64,000 bases of DNA. It comes from Selaginella moellendorffii. Taxonomy: Eukaryota > Streptophyta > Lycopodiopsida > Selaginellales > Selaginellaceae. The notes below the pieces were generated by a model, which worked only from the letters and a program-made list of their open reading frames with translations, was not told the origin of the DNA and did not search any database. Of this stretch, positions 12,224 through 22,375 are shown piece after piece. Location of the stretch: positions 2,795,442 through 2,859,441 of the forward strand of contig NW_003314268.1 of NCBI RefSeq assembly GCF_000143415.4. Reading direction: 5' to 3'. The position numbers and the translations under genes are program-made. Numbering within the stretch: the stretch's first letter is position 1; each line of letters opens with the position of its first letter.

Positions 12224-14395
12224 ATGACATGCTCGTCAGTCCTCTTCCGCGCCACCCAGCAACGCGGCCAGCTCCAGCAGCATCGGCATTGCCACAAGCG
12301 CCAGCGGCTCCCTCCGCAAGTGCTGCTGCTCCGCCGGCGCGGCCGCCTTGACCCCAGCGCCAACAGCAGGAGAACAGCAGGAAAAAGCAAAAGAAGGAAG
12401 AATGGAGGTTCAACGACAGCGAGGCTCCTGAAAGGAGGTATCAAGATCAAAGCCAAACATGGCCATTTGCTGCGAGCATGCCTTCAGGTTAGAACTATCT
12501 ATGGTTTTTTTTGTGTGTTGGATTTGATTGTTTTTATTTGTTCTCCTCGACCCCTTTGAATTGATGCTGCTACTGCTACTCGCGACCTAGCGAACAACTA
12601 GTGGCGAGCCTGCATCCACGACGATACACTGAAGACATGGTCACAACCGAAACTGCAGTAAATTAAGAGTTTTGCCTTTTCATTTCTTTTTCATATTTGT
12701 TCTTGGAAATCGTAGGGCCGTGTGTCAAACACCTATGGCTTTGCATACGCTACCCCATCCAGCTTGGAAGGAGGCAGGTGACACTATCGCACGAGCTGGC
12801 CCAGGGTTCGAGTTACCATCCGAAGACGCTCTACGCACTATCCTGCTGGATCGTGCTTATGGCAAGAGCAAGGTGGCAAGGGTGATGGAAAATCACGCAG
12901 CGAATTCTCTCCCTGGACACAAAAACAACGTCATGCTCATATCTGTGCGCATCGAGACTTACGACCACACCATTCAAGTTCGTGAATTGGGAATCACAGG
13001 TACGTAACATTTTCTATTACAGTGTCTGTTTTCTGAGGTGAGGCCATTGCTGGATAGCTTGAGGAAGTTCTTCGAGAGATCGTCCCCGAGGCCATAATTG
13101 CAGTTATTATTATGGATAATTGCGTGCTCGGAGGGAAGCTCTTTGAAGAGAGGTTTTCCCGGCTATGGTCGTTGAGGTTCCAACCTCACCCTCTGAACTT
13201 GGTGGTGACGGCCTGGAAACGAAAATGCATTTGGTTCAGCAACATTGTAGCTGACACCAAGTTTATGGTGCGGGTTATCACCACCACACCAACGCTTGTT
13301 CGCAGCAAAACTTGCTGAAACGTAAGCTAGTGAAACCAGCAGAAACCATGTTGGCTAGTATATTCAGGGCGACGCTAAAAGAATTCCGTGAGGTATTGAG
13401 AGAGGTTGTCAGCAGCGAGGAGTTTGGACGGTGGGAGCGATCCTTAGCAACCAGTGCCACCTCGCAAAGGCTGTCAGGTTCTGCAATGCCATCAACAATG
13501 ATGAACTTTGGGAGATGATCGATGATATGCTTCCCATTTTGAAACTGGTCTGGTATGGTATCAAGACCCTCGATTGCACTGCTGGACTGGGGTGGGAAAG
13601 TCTTGGAAGGTAAGTAAACTACTTTAACTACAGTCCTCAAGTTCTAGGTTGTAGCATGATAACGAATCCAGAATTGTCTCACGAAGGCAAATATTGCTGA
13701 GTTGTTTCAGCATTTCAATATCTGACACCAGGAATATGTTTGAGATTTCCACGTAGCAGCGCATTTTCTTCCCCCGAAAAACGCAATTCTTATGGAAGCG
13801 GCCAGAATTGGTAAGGTCTTTCAAGAAGGTGGCTCACAAGTTCTATCCCGATAGAGAATCCTACACGACATGCTTGTTGGAGATGGTCGACTACTGTGAC
13901 CGCGGGGCGGAGTCCGAGGAACTGAGGTATTTTCTTGACAAGAATGTGGCTCCTCATCAAATTCGGACGAGGCCGGGGGAGGGTGCAGCATTGCTAAAGA
14001 AGATGGCAGTGAATACAAACCTCTTCAAGCAGTGGTGAGTATTTTATTTTTTTTTTTTAAATCGCTTTTTGACTTTTTGAACGTAATGCTCCTCTAACAT
14101 CGTTTTCTTTCTTTGTTCTACGCGATGCAGCTGCGGAGAGGTGCTTTGACACACAGAAGTATGTACACAAATTCTCCCGCAATGGATTGTCAAGGGACCA
14201 GATTCACAAGCTTTCCCACATTTAATCGAACGAGAGGTGCTGGACAGAGATGGACGACTACGTGAGACCATTCGAAATGGAGTGGTCGATGCGGCTGCTG
14301 ATGAGACCGAGACAGACTGCTCTGATCAGGAATATGAGACTGATGACGAGGATTTCACAGCAGCGGTGCCAGCAGCAAATACAGCATGAGCAAGA
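12224..14395 (+). pseudogene. Decayed hAT-superfamily (DUF659) transposase
   Basis: Fragments in the family order lie in shifting frames on the plus strand. A DUF659 start is at about 12760-13010 ('FELPSEDALRTILL'). The RNase-H-like core follows at about 13100-13200, with an Asp-containing 'IIMDNC' and 'GGKLFEERF..LW' then 'PHPLNLV'. The 'KLVKP.ET..ASIF' segment is at about 13320-13420. The Trp-containing region 'AINNDELWEMIDDMLPILK' is at about 13490-13550. The C-terminal dimerisation region is at about 14150-14230 (RNGLSRDQIHKLSHI), followed by an acidic tail (ETETDCSDQEYETDDEDF) ending near 14388. Stops and frame changes make it inactive. A Pro/Ala- and Lys/Arg-rich stretch at 12224-12480 may be its N-terminus. 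No terminal inverted repeats were recognised. Confidence 0.7.
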
Positions 14396-14591
14396 ACGAA
14401 GCGCGGCCATCCCAACAAAAATCTTGCTTTTTCTCCATCTTTACTCTTTAGTTGAGAAACTCCGACTCCTCATTTCCGGGATGACAGAAGTTTGTTTTTT
14501 TTTTTTTAAGCAAAAGAGGGAGCTAGCAGCTAAAGATGAATTGAAAGCCCGGGAAGATTTATTCTTTTGATCAAACAATGGATTAGGGTTT

Positions 14592-17500
14592 ATGCATTCC
14601 AGGGAGGGGATGGCGCTGCTAGGACACCCTCCAGGTCTGGCATTTTGCAAGCAGCAATCGCTTTGTCCAGGAGCGTGCGATTCCGAGGCCATAGCAGCGG
14701 CAGCAACGAGAGAGGCGATAGGTATCTCCAGCTCCCAGCCAGATTGCGAGGCTCTACTTGCCGATTGGAAGACGAGGATAGAGCTAGAACTGTTTCGGGC
14801 GCTCAACAGCGCGCAATGCGTGTCCTCCAGGGCGAAGAAGACGGGGTGGAGATTTTCTGGCAGTGGAAGTAAACAGCCAGGAAGCAGGAAGAAATGGGTC
14901 AAGTCCGTGCTTGGCGCTCTTGGGATAGTTTTAGCTTTCAGCGGGGTGGCCAGCGTTGTGAAGATCTTGCTCTCGGCTCTGCCTCCGGATTTCATAGACA
15001 GATGGAGGAAACTCGAGGGCGAGCAGCCGAGAGCTGATCCAAAGTTTGGACAAGGAGAAGAGCCCGAGACTGTGATTTATGACTGTCACGGCGAGGTGAT
15101 TGCCACTCTTGTTCCTGGAGGATACATTGGCAAGCGAGATCCTTTGAAAACTTCGGCCTCGACCGGTCCTCTCCGTCCGAGCGACATTCCTTCGGCGATG
15201 TGGCAGGCGGTGGTAGCTTCCGAGGATCGGCGTTTCTTTGAGCACCATGGAATTGATCCGAGAGGGATTTCTCGTGCGGTGCTTACGCTTTCTTCTAGCG
15301 GTGGTGGAAGCACGATCACGCAACAGGTACTTTGGGTTTTCCTGTTTCTTTTTCTTGCACTGGATCAAGTTTGTTTTGTTCTTTCGCGCAGCTGGTGAAG
15401 AACTTATTTCTAACAAACGAACGAAAATGGTCTCGCAAGGCTGTGGAGATCATTCTAGCACTTCTTTTGGAGAAACGTATGTCCAAGTGGGATATCTTAC
15501 GTCTTTACCTTGACAAGGTGATTGTGTTCGACGTTTTGGCTGTGCAATGCTTTGGACTGACCACTTTCTGGCAGATTTATTGGGGCCACGGTGTCTACGG
15601 TTTGAAAGCCGCCGCAGCGTTTTACTTTGGAAAGCATCCATCACTGTTGACGCTAGCAGAATGCGCAATGCTAGCAGGCATTATTCCTGCACCCGAACTT
15701 CTGTCACCATATAGAGATCCTAGCAGGTATGAAAGACGAGGCTGACTTGTTTACTAACACCACTCGATTAGAGGGAAAAAGCCTCAGGCTAGAACACTCC
15801 GGCGCATGGTCGAGGTTGGATTTCTGGATGCCGACAGTGCTGCTGCTGCGGTTAATGAACCTCTCTCTCTTTCTTTGGAGTATCAGGAAGGAACCTGTGG
15901 TCCATGGCGTGCTCCTTACTTTGTCAGCGAGGTTTGTCTTTATGGAGATGTTTGGCTGACTTGAGATTGGCCCTTCAGGTGCTGTATGAGCTGACGCAAA
16001 CTTATGGAAGAGACCACATTCTTCGCGGCGGATTACAGGTATTCATATGAAATGTGTACAGCTTTGGTGAAACATATTGTGTTTCATAGATACGTACTAC
16101 ACTGGACTTGTCCATACAAGATATAGCTGAAAAGACCATCACGGAAGCTTTGTCCGAATTTGATAATGAAAGGTTGGTTCTTGCGGATAAGGAGATCGGG
16201 AAGATCCGCGAGAAAATTCAAAAATTAGGAAAAACTCGGGCCGAGGAAATTTTGAAAGCCGTAAACGCGGTTACGTTAAGGTATCTCACTCATATTTTTA
16301 CTTTGACAACCTCTGGCTAAGGAAGCATACTTTGTGAAGGATCCAAAAGGATGCGAAGAAGCGTCGTCGAAAAATGAAGGACGTCAGTAAGCTCAGGTAC
16401 AGGTTTCCAGGTTGTGTATCGCAATTACATAAGTCTTACTGCAGAGAGGAAACAGATAAAGCCATTTCTCTTGCTGCGGAGAAAGCCAAAGCAGCTGTTT
16501 GTTTGCGATTCGACTGGATGTATGTAGAATTTGTCTTCCACCTGACATTTTCAGCTCCCACTGGGACATGCAGGGAAAAGAGATTAGAAGCATCTCTTGC
16601 AAAATATGAAGATGAAAGCAAGAAGGCAGCTGTAGCAAAGTAAGTGTGATATTGTGTTTTTCAAGTCACCTTATAGTTGCCGATAGGATGGAAGGAGCAG
16701 TGATTGGTATCGATCCTTTAAGTGGTGCGGTTCGTGTACTTGTCGGTGGCAGGGACTACTATGAAAGCAGTTTTAATCGATGCACGCAGGTTCGAGAATC
16801 TTGCTTCAACTCTGTAATATTGAAAGTTTTGTACGCAGGCATTTCGATCACCTGGTTCGACATTCAAACCGGTTGTGTACCTTACAGCTCTAGCCGAAGG
16901 AATGTAAGGAACATCGTGCAGGGCTTTTTTCATATGTTCATGCTCTTCTTTAAGGCTATGTCTGTGCTAGTGATCCAAGCCGTACGATCGTGGACGCTCC
17001 TTACACGATTGGTGGCTTTACTCCGGAGAACTACGACCGCAAATATAGAGGAAGAGTAAGCTATCCAGCTTCATGGGACTTAACTTTCTGTTTTGAAACA
17101 GGTTACAGTGGAAGAATCGTTGCTGAGATCTCTGAACGTTCCAACTGTAAAACTGTGTGCAGAAGTCGGAGTCGACAAGGTTTTTGACAGACCATTGTGT
17201 TTCTATCTATAAGCTGTATATGTAGGTATGTGCCATGGGAGCGGCGCTTGGCATTGATACATTTCTTCCTTACGAACTGTCTCTGTCCCTTGGCGGCTGT
17301 GAGGTAAATATTTGTATTGCCACTGCTTACGATCTACCTGTGTACTCGTTCAGGTGACTCCACTGCAACTTGCTACTGTGTATGCAACTATTGCCTCCGG
17401 AGGAATCTACCGAAAGCCATACATGATTTCCTGTGTGCGGGATTCCCAAGGCGAAGTTTTACAGGAACAGGTACGTGGTGATGTCAATCTTTTTGTTAAA

Positions 17501-18532
17501 AGCTGAAGTGGTGTCGTGCTTTTCCTCAGCCGGCACCAAGTGAAGAGGCAGTTGTGGACGAGTATGCAGTGTCTGAGCTCAGGAGGCTACTGCAGGTTTT
17601 CTAGATAAAATCTTAACGCTGCGCTCTTTAAACTCCTAGTTTTGGCAGGCCGTTGTAGAGAAAGGAACTGGACAATCTGCAAGAATAGGAAGGCCTTGCG
17701 CTGGGAAAACCGGAACTTCTGATGGCTACAGAGACGCGTGGTTTGCTGGCTTTACGCCCGAGCTTTCTTGTGTGGTAAGGGAACCGGTTCATATTGAGGA
17801 TATCCACGTCTTTGAGTTGCGATGACAGGTCTGGATTGGATATGACGACAACACTCCTGTTGGTGGAATGCATCCAAGTAAAGGCTTTGTTTTCTAGGCT
17901 GTCAAAGTTTGATCCCTTCGTTTTTGTGACAGTCACAGGTTATTCACACGCGGCTCCACTTTGGAAGCATTTTATGATTCTCGCTCACGAGGTAGTTCAC
18001 CAGTTCAGACATGAGATTTCTCAAGAGTTTGTGCGACTGAATCCAGGGCCTTCCAATCCAAAGATTCCATGACTATGGACGAGATAGATACGGCAACCAA
18101 GGTTCTCGCGATTTTGAGAAGAGATCACGTCGACCGCAAAGGCTGCTGGCTTTCCGGGTATGTTCGGCTGGTTGCTTTTTCGCCTCTTGAGTTTTTCTAA
18201 GATCCAAGTGCTCGTTGTTAGGATACTCCTCCCACTAGTGTGGCCGACTCGAAGTTTGGCATCAGTGGCACGCAGTGGAAACAAGTGTGGGACTGGGAGA
18301 AGGCTAGCGTTGCGTGGGAGGAACGGGAGAAAATGCAAACGTGGACAGAGACGAGGTCCAAACACGAGGAAAGAATCAGTGCTCTGAGAGAGCAGTGGCA
18401 GAATCTGATTCTCCGTCCGGTTTCAGGTGCCTGCTGCTACTGATCCATTGAAGTTTTTCGCCTTTTTGCACAACTGACCTCCAACTTTCAGGAGTGTTGC
18501 AGTTCTTGAAGAGGTTTGATTTGCTACACTAG
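14592..18532 (+). CDS. Class A penicillin-binding protein, bifunctional peptidoglycan synthase (plastid-type)
   Basis: Splicing gives 22 exons, introns mostly 45-76 nt, and about 931 aa: 14592-15326, 15392-15517, 15575-15726, 15772-15931, 15979-16038, 16090-16280, 16340-16396, 16445-16519, 16574-16639, 16687-16789, 16839-16903, 16980-17055, 17102-17179, 17226-17303, 17354-17470, 17530-17595, 17649-17774, 17829-17877, 17933-17991, 18047-18157, 18222-18426, 18492-18532. The first about 100 residues could hold a plastid transit peptide. One membrane segment follows (about 107-131). The GT51 transglycosylase has EDRRFFEHHG (catalytic Glu about 211), GGSTITQQLVKNL and a second Glu about 264. The transpeptidase has SxxK (STFK, Ser about 582), SxN (SLN, about 632-634) and KTG (about 755-757), all intact. 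In mosses and lycophytes such enzymes build the plastid peptidoglycan wall. Oddities are a Lys/Glu-rich insert at about 430-540 and an extra C-terminal tail. The start could instead be the in-frame ATG at 14610. Confidence 0.9.
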
Positions 18533-18904
18533 GATCCGCAAAAAAATTGTTTTTTGGAGCTTGCCAGTCTTCAGGTGGGCTGTACAGTTTTGCCAGTTTA
18601 CTTTGGATCTAATTTCCAGTTGACAGGATGAGCGAAACAATGCATTTGTCATCGGTTTCCATCCACAAGAATTCAAAGGCTTTCTTGGTTTTATACGGAA
18701 AAAGTAACGCCGCCGAATTTTAAGGTTTTATCGGTTTGACGTTTAGTGACGTGTCCTGCCAACGTCAGATGCTCGTCTGCCACGTCGGACAGTCTTTATG
18801 TTCGGTTGTCTCTAGAAAACTAGGGAGGGAGGGAGCGCGATCCATGGTGGTGCCTCCCCGGCCAATCGATCAATCGAATCCAGCGCTTCAATCGTGCTGT
18901 GCCG
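18533..18904. other. Intergenic spacer, PBP to NPF
   Basis: About 370 bp between the PBP stop and the NPF start ATG, with both genes on the plus strand. It must hold the PBP 3'UTR and the NPF promoter and 5'UTR. No TATA-like or other element stands out enough to call. Confidence 0.5.
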
Positions 18905-20959
18905 ATGGCGTCGCATTCCAGCAGCGATCTCGGTGCGCGCTTGCTCGGCGAGGAGGAATCGCGGGTGAGTTGGTTCGCGTGAGTAGGGCTTTTTGTCTGA
19001 TTTCTCTTCGCTCAAGCCTGGAAGCAGTAGCAGCAGCATCAGCGATGCTTTGGATTACACGCAGGACGGATCGATCGACTTGTTTGGGCAGCCTGCGCTG
19101 CGATCCAAGACCGGGGGATGGAGAACCTCAGCTTTTATTCTTGGTAAGCTCTTTTCTCACTGAAGCAAAGGAGACGATCTTTCTTTTCTTGTTCCAAGGA
19201 ACCGAGTGCTGCGAGAGGCTGGCGTTCTATGGGATCAATGCCAACCTCGTCATGTATCTCACCAAGGAGCTCCACCAAGGCAACGCTACTGCTGCCAAGA
19301 ATGTGGCTGTCTGGGCCGGCACTGGCTACCTCACGCCTTTGATCGGCGCTTTCATCGCCGATTCTTTCCTGGGACGATTCAAAACTATTGCTGCCTTCTC
19401 GACACTCTACGTTGTTGTAAGTTCTATCGTCTCTATAGCTTTTTCGCCATAGCTCCTGTTCTTACGTTTCTTTTTTGTTTTTTACTTCAGGGGCTGGTTT
19501 TGCTGACTTTGTCGTCGTCTTTACCATCGCTCACGCCTCCCGACTGTCCACCAGACGTCCATAAATGCCCAAAGGCATCGCTCGGGCAGCTAAGTGTTTT
19601 CTACACCGCGCTCTACTTGGTGGCCTTGGGAATGGGAGGCATAAAGCCGTGCGTCTCAGCGTTTGGAGCGGACCAGTTCGACGACGAGCACAAGTCGGAG
19701 AAGAAGAAGAAGAGCCACTTCTTCAACTGGTTCTACTTGTCCATAAACCTGGGCGCGCTCATCGCTAGCACCGTGCTGGTTTACGTCCAGGACAACATTA
19801 GCTGGTCACTCGGTTACGCCATCCCGGCCTTGGCAATGGTCCTGGCCATCTCGTGCTATCTCGCGGGTGGGAGATACTACAGGCACAAGAGGCCCGCTGG
19901 CAGCGCGCTCACCAGAGTTGCACAGGTTTTGGTCGCGGCGTGCCGCAAGTGGATGGTCGAAGTCCCCTCCGACGAAACCTTTCTATATGGCTTCCACGAC
20001 AAGAACTCTGCCATCGAAGGAAGCAGGAAGATCGAGCACACGGAAGAATTCAAGTAAGCCTTGCATGTTTCTTTTTCTTCTAGAGAAAACTCTCGACAAC
20101 TTTCGTTAGATTTCTCGACAAGGCTGCCACTGTGACTACTCGCGATCGAATGCTGGAGCAGCCTCCAAGCCCGTGGAACTTATGCACCGTGTCGGAGGTG
20201 GAGGACGTGAAGCAAGTCGTGAGCATCATGCCGATCTGGGCCAGCAACATCTTCTTCTCGACCGTCTTCGCGCAGATGTACAGCCTCTTCGTGGAGCAAG
20301 GCACGAGAATGGAGCGGCGCCTCGCCCGGGGCTTCTACGTCCCGCCAGCGTGCATGTCCCTCTTCGAGGTGGGGACGGTGCTCCTCATGGTTCCACTCTA
20401 CGACCGCGTCATCGTGAAGCTCGTGAGGAGATACTCGGGACGCCACCACGGCTTCACTCTCCTCCAGCGCATGGGAATCGGCCTCTTCCTCTCCATCTTC
20501 CCGATGGTGTCGGCCTGTTTAGTGGAGAGGAAGCGCTTGGAGATGGCCGCGACGCTGGGGATGGTAGACGACGCAGTGAACCCGGTTCCAATGACCATCT
20601 TCTGGCAAGTGCCGCAGTACTCGCTCATCGGGATGGCCGAGACTTTCACGTTCGTCGGGCAGCTCGAGTTCTTCTACGAGCAGGCACCGGACTCCATGAG
20701 GAGCTTGGGGACCGCCCTGGCGCTCACGACTTACGGACTGGGATACTACACCAACAGCCTGATGATCTCGGTGGTGACCAAGATCACGCGCAGCGGCTCC
20801 AGCCCCGGGTGGATTTCAAACAACTTGAATCGTGGTCACTTGGATTACTACTTCGCGACCATGGCCGGGATAGCGGTGGTGAACGTGCTGTGGTATGTGC
20901 GCTGCGCGAGAGGCTACAAGTACAAGGAGACGAGCGTGATTGATCCGCCGGTCGTGTAG
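18905..20959 (+). CDS. NPF (NRT1/PTR, POT family) proton-coupled transporter
   Basis: Five exons (18905-18978, 19043-19143, 19199-19416, 19491-20053, 20110-20959) give 601 aa, the usual NPF length. The N-terminus carries the plant NPF signature 'DYTQDGSIDLFGQPALRSKT' before helix 1. The ExxER proton-coupling motif is present as ECCER at the start of helix 1. Further family segments are 'GINANLVMYLTKEL', 'GIKPCVSAFGADQFDD', the 'FFNWFYLSINLGALI' helix, and the C-terminal half with 'PQYSLIGMAETFTFVGQLEFF' and 'GLGYYTNS'. The family moves nitrate, di/tripeptides, hormones or glucosinolates by proton symport; the substrate cannot be told from sequence. A donor at 18964 would break the frame, so the donor at 18978 is chosen. 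It is convergent with the HRLI gene, stops 190 bp apart. Confidence 0.92.
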
Positions 20960-21150
20960 AGGGCGTTGTGTTCATTCTTTCCGCTCCAGGATTCGTTGTT
21001 CATATGGGAGGTTCCCTCGATTCTTTAGATATAAAACATTCATGGATGATTGAGCTTGAGATTCAACTTGATCGTATCAATGGACAAAATCTACAAATGC
21101 TTAAGGAGGAGTCTCTAAACAAAATTGAAGCATGATCATGGACTTCTACC

Positions 21151-21977
21151 TCAGTTGGTCTTGGATTTGATGCTCTTCTTCTTCAGCCTCTGCGAGTTCA
21201 CCATGCCCAAGTAGAAGAGGAGAGCTCCAAAGATGGACAGGTTCTGCAAAGACAGAGAAGTTTTAACATAGTTCCATCAACACAGTGAAGGTACCTTGAG
21301 GAATTGCATGAACTCTCGGACATACGCCGGATTGGAGAGCTCGTAGTTGTAAAAGTCGTGCATAATCGGCGTGACGGTGGCGATAAATATCATCTGCCAA
21401 GACAAGCTTTGAGCATTCAAGAGGAAGGAATAGAAAAGCCCAAGTAGCATTCATATAGCATTCATACAAACGCAAGCAAGACTTTTGGAAACAGTAAACA
21501 GACCAGAAGATAAGCGCCTATGGTGCTTCCACAAGTGAAGAGAATCGCCCCCAATCCTTCGGCCGCTATAGCAGCCATGAGCAAGTACTTGAGCTGCGAA
21601 ACTAAAACTTAAGGGGAGAAAGAAAAGTAAAAGAGAAGAAAGAAGCTCTCCGCTCTTTCTTACATTCACGCCTGGGATCTCGAAATGCAACGTGGATGAC
21701 ACATGCTGCTTGAACAGTGCGAACTTCGGCTCCAGCGTCTTGAGCGACAGTCCTCCATCGGACCCAAACTCGCTGATCCTGGAAAGAAAATCCCACTCAC
21801 GTGAGCACAGCGAATAGATCTGCAAGGGGATCTCGACGAAACCGCAAAGCAGCAAAGACTTCGATGGGAATCGCGAAAGAAGAGGCAAGAGGAGAGAGGA
21901 ATCGCTCACTTTTGCCAGGCGGAGAGGATGAAGATCGCGGAGAAGAAGACGCGGCCGGCGAAGGACATGAATCCCAT
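21151..21977 (-). CDS. HR-like lesion-inducing (HRLI) small membrane protein
   Basis: Five exons on the minus strand (21977-21910, 21778-21664, 21593-21504, 21393-21295, 21243-21151) give 154 aa in one frame. Landmarks match the plant HR-lesion-inducer family throughout: MGFMSFAGRVFFSAIFILSAW, then 'FGSDGG' with 'LEPKFALFKQHVSS', 'GLGAILFTCGSTIGAYLL', 'TPIMHDFYNYE', 'NLSIFGALLFYLGM' and the basic tail ending KSKTN. Four hydrophobic segments predict an integral membrane protein related to the DoxX-like fold. Family members cause lesion-like cell death when overexpressed; the molecular activity is not known. No defects are seen. Confidence 0.9.
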
Positions 21978-22375
21978 GGCTCCGGCGGCGACGCTCCCCA
22001 GAAGCGCGCGTGGAGGAAACCCTCGATGCCGCTTTCCCGCCTGCTGCGCCAAAGCCCAACCCAGCAAAAAGAGGGAAGAAAAAACAAATAAAAATTGCTT
22101 TTTGTTGGGCCCATCCCCACCGTCGGTGCCAAACTTGCTACAGCCGTCGGATGCGCGCCACGCAAAACTTATCCTAGCCGTCGCTCTAAAGCTTTACTAA
22201 CACGAGTGTTTGTGTATAAATATGTACCTGTTACGAATCAATCAAAGAATAGTGGAAGGAAAAAAAAAAGGAAAAAACAGCACCCAAGGGTTCTCTCTCC
22301 AACGCTTACATTGTGACCTTTGATCTTGATCCGGTATCTTAGTTTTTCCTGTGTAAATTTTTGTTTTTGGTTTGG
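21978..22375. other. Spacer between HRLI start and KH-gene stop
   Basis: About 400 bp upstream of HRLI and downstream of the minus-strand KH gene. It holds 'ggaaaaaaaaaagg' and otherwise ordinary DNA. It must contain the HRLI promoter. No specific element can be supported. Confidence 0.5.

Noticed and set aside
12216-12559. Three overlapping frames of 65-111 codons, Ala/Gly/Arg-rich
   Set aside because: GC-rich low-complexity stretch at the start of the hAT relic; none has a family motif. At most part of the transposase N-terminus.
14441-15416. Minus-strand frames of 161-184 codons opposite PBP exon 1
   Set aside because: Antisense shadows of the PBP exon, with no motif of their own.
18073-18160. 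Frame starting MTMDEIDTATKVLAILRRD after the PBP stop
   Set aside because: Attractive composition, but no splice brings it into the PBP frame; the alternative frame through the 55-nt intron fits the family end better. It could not be excluded as a separate short ORF.
20173-20943. 256-codon frame overlapping the last NPF exon
   Set aside because: Out-of-frame shadow rich in Arg/His/Gly; the transporter frame is clearly the coding one.
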